Assembly (NCBI GenBank): GCA_000697475.1
Contig: JNEU01001148.1
Span: 1-64,000 of the forward strand
Direction: 5' to 3'
From: Lichtheimia corymbifera B2541
Lineage: Eukaryota > Mucoromycota > Mucoromycetes > Mucorales > Lichtheimiaceae
Length of the DNA stretch: 64,000 nt
Both the position numbers and the translations under genes were made by a program. The notes under the pieces are model-generated. The model did no database searches. It was not told the DNA's origin and saw only the letters and a list, made by a program, of their open reading frames with translations. Shown one piece after another: positions 25,400 through 36,515 of the stretch (its first letter is position 1; each line of letters starts with the position of its first letter).

Positions 25400-25403
25400 A
25401 TGA
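25392..25403 (+). promoter_or_regulatory. Three-codon uORF overlapping the calpain start
   Basis: ATG-TCT-TCA-TGA at 25392-25403. Its TGA shares ATGA with the inferred calpain ATG at 25400-25402. A scanning ribosome would meet this ATG first, so translation of the calpain would need leaky scanning or reinitiation. The calpain start itself is inferred from frame continuity of the MIT-like region. Confidence 0.5.
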
Positions 25404-28400
25404 ACCATTCAAGACGATCTGTGCAAGCATCTCGTCTCCAGTCTTCAGTTACAACCCACCACGACTTGTATACAGAAACCTATCGAGCAGCATGTCATGC
25501 CATCAAACTCGATCGTCTCGGTCAATTCGTTCAGGCATCACAGCAATATAAAAAGGTCATTGAGGTTGGTTGTTCTTTCTTTTTTCCTCCTTCCCCTTGA
25601 AACGTCAAAAGAGTTTGTCTTTCACACGCTTTTATCCATGACGACGACGCGCAATATCAGATGTTTAAAGACTTGATGCAATGTAAGTATCACGACGACG
25701 ACGACGAGGAGGGGATGACAAGAGGGCTAATAGTGTACACTTGACAGTATGCGATCAAGATGTCCGTATCGAACGACAACAGCTTGAACAAAAGATGAAT
25801 GAGTATGTGCACCGAAGTGAGCAATTGGGCCGGTACAACACGGGTATCGCCAATGGTGTCCCGGCAGCAGCCCATCCTGACGCGGAAATGCATCGCTTGT
25901 ACAACGTTCCCGATGATATGGATGATAAAGTGGAAGGAGATGAGGATGACGAGGATGATGAGGAGGCTCGCTTAATTCGTTGGCATCTTCAAAAGGGCAA
26001 GGTATATACATTGACAAAGGGGAATACGACCAGCAAGATAACTCATATCCATGTCGATCCAGTTTTCCATGATCCAAGGAGAAGTGAATGATAAAAAGGG
26101 ACATGTCGAGGAGGCGTTAGAGTACTACATGGATTCAGCTGACTGGTACAAAAAGGCATACGAAGGTATATATATATATATAAAATAGGTCGATTTGGAA
26201 TAGCTGATAACATCATCATAGATCTTGGTCATGATCCTCAGCGTCGAGCATTTGCAAAGAATATGTGTCTGAATGCTGTGGATAAGGCAGAGGAGCTCAA
26301 GGCAATGACGATGCATCAAAAGACACAGTTGCTAAGTATGTGAGGAGCACGTGGGATGATGATAGAGCTATATTATTAAACGTAACTGCATGCATAGGTG
26401 TTCGAAATGAGAAAGCCCATACAAGACCTGTGCTTGGGAGACATCGTGCCTCTTCAACATCATCCACTCGATCCAATCGATCCGCCGTATCCATCGAGTC
26501 CTCCTCATACCCTAACGGCAAAACGGGAACATGTGACAGCCCTCAAAGCAGCAATAGTGGCGATCTACTTGCCCAGCGTTTATCATCAGCAGAACTCGAA
26601 GTACTCAAATACAGCTCCAATGTCAATAACAACATTTTCCTTCCATGGATTGATGATACCGATCTAAAAGAGAAGTTTGCATACCCAAATCGTTTCATGT
26701 ATGTGCTAGAGGCGTAGTAGTAGATTACACAAGCTATTTACACAGTTACCCTGATATTTAGTGATCCGGATGGCACGCTTCGACTCTCTGAAAAGCAAAT
26801 GCAAAAGTTTGGAGGATGGAAACGACCCACTGAATTCATGAAAAACCCACAATTGATTCGATTGATCTCAAGCACAAGCATTGTTCAAGATGTTGTCACC
26901 GATTGTTCCTTTGTGGCATCATTGTGTGTCGCTGCAGCTTATGAACGAAAATACAAACAACAGGTAAATCAAACTCATCATGCGTGTATGTGTGTGTGTA
27001 TGTGCGATTGACCACTGGTCCATTCCTCAGTTGATTACCTCCTGCATCTATCCACAAGATATCAATGGTCAACCTTGCTACAATCCTAACGGAAAATATG
27101 TCATCAAGTTATTCCATAATGGAATTCATCGAAAGGTAAGGTGGATTTGCAGAAACAAGGCTTGTTTCATTGTTACTAACTGGGCCCTCTTTTTAGATTG
27201 GTATGCAGATTTCTTTAAAGTATGCATGATGATCCCTTGTTTACAATTTTCTATATAGTGGTGGATGACTTACTGCCGGTGTCACGTGATGGAACATTGA
27301 TGTGTACGTTTTCTACCCACAAGGAGGAATTATGGGCCAGTATCATTGAAAAAGCAGTAAGTATCTTTTGACTCTAACGACTTTTGTGCATATGACTGAG
27401 CGATTTCTTAGTATATGAAACTCATGGGCGGATATGATTTTCCTGGATCGTACGTATACTGAGCACAGTATGGTTTATATTATAATTATGCTCATATTTG
27501 TTTATAGGAACTCAGGAATTGACTTGTAGCAAGTATCTCAAAACAAGGTTGAGAAGGAGGCTATTTTTTTCTTGCTAACAGGGATTTATAGCTCACTTAC
27601 TGGCTGGATTCCGGAGCATATTTTCATCCATGAGTAAGTAGGTTATCTTGGAAATATGTTTGTTCATGGCACTAAATGCATCATCATCCCATAGCAAACA
27701 TTTCGTGTCAGACAAAGTATGGGATCGGATACTTGAAGGATCAAAATATGGCAAGTGTGACCGCGGCGAGAATGTATTGTGAAAAGAATGTCTAATGGTA
27801 TGTATAGGTGATGTTCTCGTTACGATTGCGACGGGTGAAATGTCTGAAGACGAAGCGGATCATCTTGGATTGGTACCTACCCATGCCTATGCCGTCATTG
27901 ATATCAAAACAGTTCAGGGCAAGCGATTTATGCAAGTCAAGAACCCATGGAGTCACAAACGATGGCGCGGTCCCTTTAGTCACCTGGATACGGCCGCTTG
28001 GACTCTAGATTTGAAAAACGCGCTCAACTACGACCCCTATATCGCAGAGCAAAATGACGATGGCATCTTTTGGATCGACTTTGAATCTGTGTGCACGCAT
28101 TTTACATCAATCCACTTGAATTGGAATCCAGAACCATTCACTCACCGCTATGTGCTGCATTCGTAAGTCAATAATTCATCATGCAAATAAGTTGCTTATT
28201 TTATTTTAGGTTATGGCATGGCCATATTGGTCCCAAGAAGGATGTTTACAATCTGGGTAAGTGAGCTTGTATCTACTTTTGCGTTCTCTATTAACGTTAG
28301 ACGATAGGTTACAATCCTCAATTCAGTTTGCAAATCACTGTCCCAGATAGAAAACCAGCAGCAGTATGGCTACTTTTGTCCAAGCACGTGATGGTGACAG

Positions 28401-29816
28401 AAGAAAACACTGATTATATCACGCTTCACATTTATGACAACACCGGTGGACAACGTGTGTACTATCCAGGAGATCCTTTCAAAGAGGTATGCAAAACTAA
28501 GGGGGGGGGGAGCTTGAATGCAGAGAGATTGACTCATACCTTTATAGGGCACCTATGTCAACAGTCCCCATATCTTGGTACGTGTTTTTTTGTGGAGTTC
28601 GAATGGATGTGTATGTATGTACTAACATGGCTGGTGGTTGTTAGGTTCGATTCAACGCTCCTCCTGGCACTAGCGAATATACAATTGTGGCATCACAGCA
28701 TGAAAAGGCGCAATCATTGTATTTCACCCTTCGGGCTTGGTCACTCGCTCCAATCAATTTGGCTGAAGTCCCTATGCGCTATTCCATTGAAGAAAAGGTA
28801 AAAACGAGGGGATATGGAGAATTGATAAAAGTGCTCACCAAAGAGAAAAATAGATTGTTGGGCAATGGACTGAACAAACAGCAGGCGGCAATGCATCAAA
28901 GCCGACGTATCTGAACAACCCCCAATGGAAGATCGACATTCCAGCTCCTGAAGAGTACGCTGCAGATGCAGGATTGTTGTTGATGCTTGAAGCACCTAAA
29001 TCATTTGCTGTGCATTTGATGCTTGTGGAAGGTGGCAAGCGAGTATCCAGTGTATCGGTACGCGATGTGCTTGCAGAATCAGGACCTTATCGACATGGAT
29101 TTTGTTATTGTGAGCTTGCTCAAATTGCACGTAAGTGTGATGATGAAGGTGGTGGGGATGTGGATGGATATTGATGTTACTGTTATTGTAGCCGGGAGTT
29201 ATACGGTGGTAGCATCCACTTTTGAGCCTGATCTTATTGGGCAATTTATTCTGACGGTGGCATCCAGTACCAAGATTCATACGGAGGCTATACCAGCTGA
29301 AGGCGCTGTAAGCTTTATTTATAGACACCCACCACCACCCAATACTAATGGTAGAATACGTAGGGAATGTTTCGTAAGGTGTTACACGGTGAATGGATTT
29401 GCGGATACAGTGCCATGGGGTGTCCCAGCTATGGTCACTATGGCAACAATCCACGATACCACTTGGAGATCCGAGAATTGACAACGGTCAAGGTGCGTTT
29501 GCAAGCCAACAAGATTGAACCTGTGCCCTCCATCAATGTTACCATCTTCGAGAAACACCCAACCGATTTATTTGGACGAGAAGTGGCAACCTCTGGCCCA
29601 TATACCAATGTTGTACAGGTAAGATTTAAATGCATTGCTAGGGGAACCATGATTGCTCACATGCTTTTCTAGGGTGTGGCTACCGGTGAGGTGGTTCTAA
29701 GCCAGAATCAAACAGGCTATATTATCGTACTCGCCACGCATGAAAAGAATATTGCTGGTGAATTCACAGCGACCTTGTATAGTGATCGACCTGTCAATGT
29801 TCGAAACGACCGGTAG
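25400..29816 (+). CDS. Calpain-7 / PalB-type cysteine protease
   Basis: 23 exons giving 1026 aa: 25400-25564, 25661-25682, 25748-26001, 26063-26165, 26222-26335, 26398-26698, 26762-26963, 27031-27135, 27197-27200, 27259-27356, 27412-27449, 27508-27528, 27592-27633, 27695-27750, 27808-28162, 28210-28256, 28308-28486, 28548-28577, 28645-28797, 28854-29130, 29192-29307, 29364-29618, 29673-29816. PalB/Rim13 cleaves the PacC/Rim101 factor in fungal ambient-pH signalling at ESCRT-III; calpain-7 is the animal relative. MIT-like helical segments (residues about 10-60 and 150-220) precede a Ser-rich linker. The protease core has Cys in [10 protein letters not shown], His in PTHAYAVID and Asn in [10 protein letters not shown]; two C-terminal beta domains follow ([11 protein letters not shown]). 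Exon 9 is a 4-nt microexon. Introns 12 and 14 are GC-AG. Confidence 0.93.
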
Positions 29817-29992
29817 ATTTTTTTTCCCTCTCACTTCATCCCATTTTTGTATTTTGCTTGCATTGTGCATTATATTCCCCCCCCCACACACACACACATT
29901 CATATCATCATTTGTTCGCACATTCCATCTATGCAATCATTTCTCTTTCTTTTATACCAAAGCGTGTAATAAACCCCACCCATCAAAGATAA

Positions 29993-30525
29993 TTAGGAGG
30001 AGGAGGATGATTTGCGATGTGCCTGGATTTGGGAAAGGGCGCGTTGACCAGTGACAAAGGTGATGGCAAGTAGGATGATAAGGTAACTAAGGGTTTCGAA
30101 AATGTTGAGACGTGTCCAATAAAGATAAAAGAGGTATTCGACAGAGGCGAGGGAGGCTAGAAATGCAATGATGGATACGGGACGCATGCTGCTGGATCCT
30201 GATGTTAGTTGGCCGAGGACCTTGACAGGAGTAACACCCAAACCGAGCCACTATAGAGAGAGAGAGCAAAGAATGAATGATAGATACATACATGCATACA
30301 CACACGTTTTGAACTATGACTTACGCCCACCATCAAGACAATCCATGGGGAAAGAGCAATGAGAGAAAATAGCTGAGAGAACCATGTAGGCGGCATTGAC
30401 TCTGCAGGTCTAAACGCGTGGTGAATCTCGGGTTGCAACTCGAACACGTCTTCATCGCCTGCTGCAAAAGCGTGAGCTGCTGATAACAATGTAATGAGAC
30501 CAATGGCGAACAGGTTCTTGGTCAT
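29993..30525 (-). CDS. Short ribophorin-II/Swp1-like oligosaccharyltransferase subunit
   Basis: Minus strand, two exons: 30325-30525 and 29993-30250, giving 152 aa. It matches only the C-terminal membrane part of ribophorin II/Swp1, a subunit of the ER oligosaccharyltransferase that N-glycosylates proteins. MTKNLFAIGLITLLSAAHAF is a signal peptide. A short lumenal stretch with the family string ELQPEIHHAFRPAE follows, then three membrane segments (LFSLIALSPWIVLMVG; IIAFLASLASVEYLFYLYW; SYLIILLAITFVTG). YWTRLNIFETLSYL and TGQRAL align with the ribophorin II C-terminus. Animal ribophorin II has a large lumenal domain (about 630 aa in total) that is absent here. Convergent with the calpain gene, 176 bp between stops. 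The 5' leader (about 30540-30640) is rich in GT. Confidence 0.85.
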
Positions 30526-30644
30526 GGTTGTATATAATAAAGCTGTGTGTGAAGAGGAAGACGAATTTGAATGTGTGGGTGTGTGCGCGCTTTATGTTGC
30601 AAAGAATGATTGGCTGTGAATGATAACTGCTACTACTACTACAA

Positions 30645-31313
30645 CTATAATGGTACAATATGACATCCTAATGTTCCTCGTCCACCCCATCCTTGTCGCG
30701 GTGTCAAGGTCAATGATTGCTGTTGATCGTCTTGTCCTCGTGAAATAATGACAGAGATAGGAATGCCTTCACTACGTCCCACCAATTGGTTCAATGCTTG
30801 TAATCGATCATGGTTGGCTGCATGGATAGATCCAAATTTGATAAGCTTGTCCTCACGCCGTAATCCTGCTTCATAGGCTGGAGAGTCAGGTGCAACAGCA
30901 TTGACTCGTGCAAAAGGCACAAGTGATGGAGTAGTCGTTGATGATGATGATGACACTTCTTGTTGACGGTTATCGGTTGATGATGATGATGGTGGTGTGC
31001 CTGCCTTTTCCTTTTCTTCTCGGCTTGCTTGATGTATTGCATGCAAGGCTTGTTCAATCTCCTTCATGATATCCTTATGGTCGTTTCGTAACCGATGAAT
31101 AAGATTGCGAGAGGTGCGTGCTGCAACAACGTCGATATCCGATCGTGGAAACCCACCCGCATCGACAAGAGGTTGATCCATACCCACGCCTTGAATGCGG
31201 AGACTCTCTTCAAGCTCGCGTAATTGCGCCTCAATGTCGTCTTTTTTCTTGATGAGCTGTTGTGCGTCGGCAAGAAGGTCGCTGGAACTCATTTTCGGTG
31301 GTGGTAAACCCAT
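30645..31313 (-). CDS. NAS2: 26S proteasome assembly chaperone Nas2 (PSMD9/p27)
   Basis: Single exon, 222 aa. Nas2 binds the Rpt5 tail and helps assemble the base of the 19S regulatory particle. The N-terminal helical domain (ADAQQLIKKKDDIEAQLREL, then GVGMDQPLVDAGGFPRSDID) is diagnostic. RTSRNLIHRLRNDHKDIMK continues it. After a Ser-rich linker comes a PDZ-like domain (FARVNAVAPDSPAYEAGLR, DKLIKFGSI) that ends at GWGGRGTLGCHIVPL. Another in-frame ATG seven codons downstream (MSSSDLL) could be the real start. It is intronless, unlike most neighbours. Confidence 0.95.
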   Translation of the reverse strand: MGLPPPKMSSSDLLADAQQLIKKKDDIEAQLRELEESLRIQGVGMDQPLVDAGGFPRSDIDVVAARTSRNLIHRLRNDHKDIMKEIEQALHAIHQASREEKEKAGTPPSSSSTDNRQQEVSSSSSTTTPSLVPFARVNAVAPDSPAYEAGLRREDKLIKFGSIHAANHDRLQALNQLVGRSEGIPISVIISRGQDDQQQSLTLTPRQGWGGRGTLGCHIVPL

Positions 31314-31795
31314 GGAAAAAGATGATACAAAAAAGTGGTTGGTGATGGGCAGCGGCGGCGGAGGTGTTATGTAGATACAACTAGTAGCGTAGCATAAATC
31401 ATCCTTTCATTGAGACATGCACACACGCACACACACATCACCAATAAATGCTATATTATGCGGATATAATTTATGGCACAAGCAAATACTGTAAATCAAT
31501 CTTCAAAGGGGAGACGCGTTTCCAAGAGATCTACGGCCTGGATTATTATCGGGAACTTATGCGTTTGTTACCACCACCAGCAGTAAAAGGAATGCTTTCG
31601 ATCCTGTCCATCGGGAATATTTTGCATGCCAACAGGATAAAAAAGCTGGTTGCCATCCACTCATCTGATCGTCTTTCAACGTGATTTTTTTCTTCACTCT
31701 TACGTTCCTTTATCACTAAAATACTCTCTCTTTACACTCGTTTCTGATATTTCCACTCTTTCTGCACGCGTGTATCTACTCTATACATATATATC
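31314..31795. other. Divergent intergenic, Nas2 and surface protein
   Basis: About 480 bp between divergent genes, so probably both promoters. A 78-codon open frame at 31448-31684 has no recognisable domain. A CT-rich stretch (about 31700-31770) just before the surface-protein ATG looks like its core promoter and leader. Confidence 0.5.
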
Positions 31796-32882
31796 ATGAA
31801 GACTACTACCTATCTCGCCATTGCTGCTGCATCCGCTGCAGTTGTTTCTGCCAGTATGTATCATCATCATCATCATCATCATGAAAACTTTAATAACCCT
31901 TGATTACAGAACCTGATGGTGGTTGGGGTGGTGACAAAAAAGAATGGGTTCCCGACTTTGAAAATGAAGATGAATGGGTTGAACGACCTGCTCTCACTGA
32001 TCCCAACATTGAAGTGGAGACTCTTCCTCCTGTGATTGTTTACACCACCACCTATGCCACACGTGTTGAACCCATCTTTCCTGTAAGTTTTATTATGCAG
32101 CTCATGTGTAACATGTTTTTTCTTACTTACATGTGTGTACCTTTTTATTTTAGGGCAAGAAAGAAGGCTGGGGTGATGACGGTGAAGACAGCTGGGGTGG
32201 CAAGGGCGAATGGGATGATGAAGATAACGAATGGGGCAACAAGAAGGGCTCCTCTTGGGACGATGACAAGGGTGAAAGCTGGGGTGGTAAGGGACGCTGG
32301 AAGAACAAGAAGGGCGGCAAGAAGGGCGGCTATCGCAAGGATGATGATGAAGGCTGGAGTGGCAAGAAGAAGGGCGGCAAGAAGGGTGACTGGGATGATG
32401 AAGATGACGATGAATGGGACAACAAGAAGAAGGGCGGCAAGAAGGGTGACTGGGATGATGAAGATGATGACGAATGGGATAGCAAGAAGGGTGGCTCCTC
32501 TTGGGACAAGGATGATGATGATGATGAATGGAGTGGCAAAAAGAAGGGTGGTTACCATGCCGCTTCTGCTGCACCCTCAGCTGCTGAAGATGATGATATG
32601 ATTGCTGCTGCTTCTGCTGGCATGTCATCAGCCGCTGCTGGTGGTATGTCATCCAGTGCTGCTGCTTCTGGTTCCGGTCACGGTGGCAGCTCAATGGCTG
32701 CACCCACTCGTGCTGCTGCTGCCTCTTCCTCAGCACAATCCTCCGCTGCCCATTCTGCCTCCTCTTCCTCTGCAAAGGCTTCTGGAAGCAATGGTGCTGG
32801 TAGCTCAGCTGCTGGTACCGTTCGTGTTGTCGGCTCTATGGTTGCTGGTTTGGCTGGTGCCGCCGCTTGGTTCCTCTTCTAA
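31796..32882 (+). CDS. Secreted GPI-type surface protein with Trp/Asp/Gly/Lys repeats
   Basis: Three exons: 31796-31853, 31910-32082 and 32154-32882, giving 319 aa. Residues 1-19 (MKTTTYLAIAAASAAVVSA) are a signal peptide, and the first intron falls at its end. The middle (about 78-185) is a degenerate repeat of KKGGKKGDWDDEDDDEW-like units, alternating basic Gly/Lys and acidic Asp/Trp blocks. A Ser/Ala/Gly-rich stretch (about 190-295) follows, then a hydrophobic C-terminus (VRVVGSMVAGLAGAAAWFLF) typical of a GPI-addition signal. It is probably cell-wall or plasma-membrane attached; its function is unknown. The GAT/AAG-rich repeats also open long frames on both strands (up to 298 codons), which I treat as shadows. 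Confidence 0.85.
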
Positions 32883-33222
32883 ACATGATCACTTTTTTCT
32901 TTTCAATGTCATGTTGCACAGCATACCAACTTAATGCACAACTCCACCATCTTACATATACAACACGCTGCTAATATTCTTTACACCTAATTCGACTCTA
33001 CCTCTTGCTCACATAATCATCCTATTGTTCCAAGCCCATTTCCCTCCTTTCATCACACCCTGGTTCTGCTGTTGATATCTACTACTACCACTACTTCTGC
33101 TTCTTGTTCTGTGAATCAAATTAAAAAAAAAGTGCTAGTTCACTTGGTTGCGTAACCTTAATGCATCTTTATTTGGAATGAGTTGGGCTGGTTGACTAAT
33201 ACATATCATCTTTTTCTTTTAC
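32883..33222. other. Intergenic, surface protein to paraoxonase-like gene
   Basis: About 340 bp with the 3' UTR of the surface protein and the promoter of the paraoxonase-like gene. No gene seen. Confidence 0.5.
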
Positions 33223-34524
33223 ATGGGCTATTCACTTGCGTTGCTGGTTGTAGGCGCTGCATTGTTAATCAGCCATCTTTGTATGTTGATATTACCGAGC
33301 CACCAACACCTGGCTTACGCGTATACATATCTTTAGACCCATGGATACATCTTTCGGGATATCTCACCACGATAAAACCTACCGACAATAGACAATGTCA
33401 AAGAATTGAGGGTACGTTGATTGTGCCTTTTCTCGATCGCGATCGCTGAAATGGGTGTTGGATAGGTCCACCTGGTTTCAGAAACTGCGAGGATATCATC
33501 ATTGCCGAACCTGGGATTGCTTACACGAGTTGTGATCCTGCACGAGACTATGACAACCTGGTAATGGATGTACATCGACCCAAGGAACGTGAAGAGCAAG
33601 GTCACGTGTGGCGTATTGATTATATGTCGGTAAGTAGTAAAGAGTGTGTGTCTCCATGGCAACGCCATTCCTATAGTAACAAAACGTATGTAGGATCCTC
33701 CCACTGTGCGCAAGATTTTTGAAGGATCCACGGATTTTCATCCATTGGGAATGGCTTTGGACAAGGACCGCTTATATGTCATCAACCTCGCACATCATGC
33801 ACCTGCATCCGTTGAAGTGTTTGAAATAGCGTCCGATGCACAACTGCTCAGGCATGTGCAGACCGTTCGTCATCCATTTATCCATACACCCAACAGCATC
33901 TCGTTATGGGGCAACGATGGTTCCTTTTTCTTTACAAACGATCATCATTTTATTCGTGGTATTCCCAAAGTCATTGAAAACTATGCACGTATCCCACTCG
34001 GCAGTCTTGGACTTTACAATGCAACATCGCAAGAAGCTTACAAGGTCAAGGGTGGTTTATTGTTCCCCAATGGTGTGGAATGTGACAAGAGCCAGTCTAC
34101 AGTATTTGTTGCTGAAACGTACAAGATGGAGGTAAAAAAGTATGCTGTTGTGCTTCAAGAAGATGGCAAGCTGCAAGTATCAGCGGCGGTGGATCAAATC
34201 AAGGTGCCCGGCACTGCAGTCGACAATCTGCATTACGATAGCGTTTCAGGGGATCTAATCATTAGTGGTCATCCAAAAGGGCTTGCTTTGATCAAAAAGT
34301 GTCAACATGCTACAGAACAAGAAAATGTGCCCATGCCCCCCTCCCGTGTTGTCGTATGGCACACTACTACCACACATACGAAATCAAAGATGGAAACCGT
34401 GTTTGAAGATGATGGTACCACATACGGCTCAGCGACCACAGGTGCAACAGATCACAAGAATAACAAGCTGCTCATTTCTGGACTCTATGAAAGGGGCATC
34501 ATGATATGTGACCGATCACTGTAA
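33223..34524 (+). CDS. Paraoxonase-like arylesterase/lactonase
   Basis: Four exons: 33223-33280, 33337-33411, 33466-33629 and 33694-34524, giving 375 aa (animal PON1-3 about 355). PON enzymes are calcium-dependent six-bladed beta-propeller lactonases. The N-terminus MGYSLALLVVGAALLISHL is a hydrophobic signal/anchor as in PON1. Calcium-site residues appear in NCEDIIIAEPG (Glu-Asp), FFFTNDHHF (Asn-Asp), FPNGVE (Asn) and TAVDNLHYD (Asp-Asn). A Cys in NRQCQRIEG lies where the PON disulfide starts; MICDRSL supplies a late Cys. The donor at 33281 (GTATGT) was chosen because it joins the anchor to the conserved YPWIHLSGYL frame. Natural substrates in fungi are unknown. Convergent with UBC4. Confidence 0.88.
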
Positions 34525-34737
34525 TACAAATATGGCAATAAACTGTGATTGTACAAGCAGAATCAGACATGATGAAGAAATGGTAACAATTTGTGTGTGT
34601 GTGTGTGCAGAGAATGCAAGATCTAATTGAAAAGTAGTCAGCATGCTGTAAGATGCATTGATTCATGCTGTTGCTTTTCTTACCTTTATGTAATTACGGA
34701 ATTCAGCCTTGTTTAATGATAAAAACACTGACCCTCC

Positions 34738-35781
<1,044 letters not shown>

Positions 35782-36515
35782 TGCTTTTATCTACAGTTGA
35801 GTTGAAGAGTGGAAGTTGAAGAGAAAAACAGCTGCTCACGCCCGCAACGATTTTTCAGCCTTTCTCTCTGCTGCGCTATCCCAGTCGCCCAATCAACTTT
35901 TACGCACACACACAATATCCCTCTCTAATCGCTCGCTCGCTCGCTCTCATCGCTCTCTCTCTCCCTTGTCGCCCGCAGCACATGTTTCTTTGTCCCATTG
36001 ATCTCTGAGTGGTTACATCTCTCATTTATAGTTTCATGATAATAAACGGTCATCCAATAACTCGTTTTTATTCAATGATGACACTCACTCACATATTACT
36101 CAACTATTCAAATTCCTCAACGTTCTATACATTTCCACCACCACACCACCATGTGCAACGCACGCACACAAACATACAGCCTCTCTCTCTCCTCAGGAAC
36201 AGTCTTGTATATTAAAAAGATGTTTACTCTTGACAATAAATGATGTCGTTTGTTCCTTGGATATGTAACCCCCCATATTGCTTTATTCACCAAAAAGAGA
36301 ATTACGTGGGTATTATTGCACCACCACCACTTGTAACACCAATCATTGTAGTAGTTGTTTTAAGCATTAAAAAGAGTGGATGAGTGACAAGCCATGTGTC
36401 CATTTTATTCCGGGTATGGTGCCGTGTTCCCGAACCGTCAAGCATCTATGCTGCTGTGTTGTGCTAACATTTTATCCCACGTGAGGAGGCTGAAAGGGTG
36501 GGGGGCCACATGTCG
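35782..36515. other. Intergenic with simple sequence
   Basis: About 730 bp. CT-rich and GCTC runs at 35870-35990 lie just upstream of UBC4 (minus strand), so in the UBC4 direction they read as GA-rich. The right part is the 3' flank of the dioxygenase gene. No gene seen. Confidence 0.5.

Noticed and set aside
27521..27591. GT donor (GTAGCA) at 27526 for calpain intron 12
   Set aside because: It keeps phase but removes one residue from the conserved DLxxLTGW segment; the GC donor two to three bases on matches the GC-AG consensus and the family. Not fully excluded.
28645..28660. GGTTCGATTC string like a tRNA T-loop
   Set aside because: It lies in a calpain exon and no acceptor stem, D arm or anticodon arm can be drawn around it.
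31879..32775. 298-codon antisense frame and 233-codon sense frame over the surface-protein repeats
   Set aside because: Both come from GAT/AAG repeat sequence read in other frames (His/Pro/Ser or Met/Arg/Ala-rich). The signal-peptide and GPI-tail frame is the coherent one.
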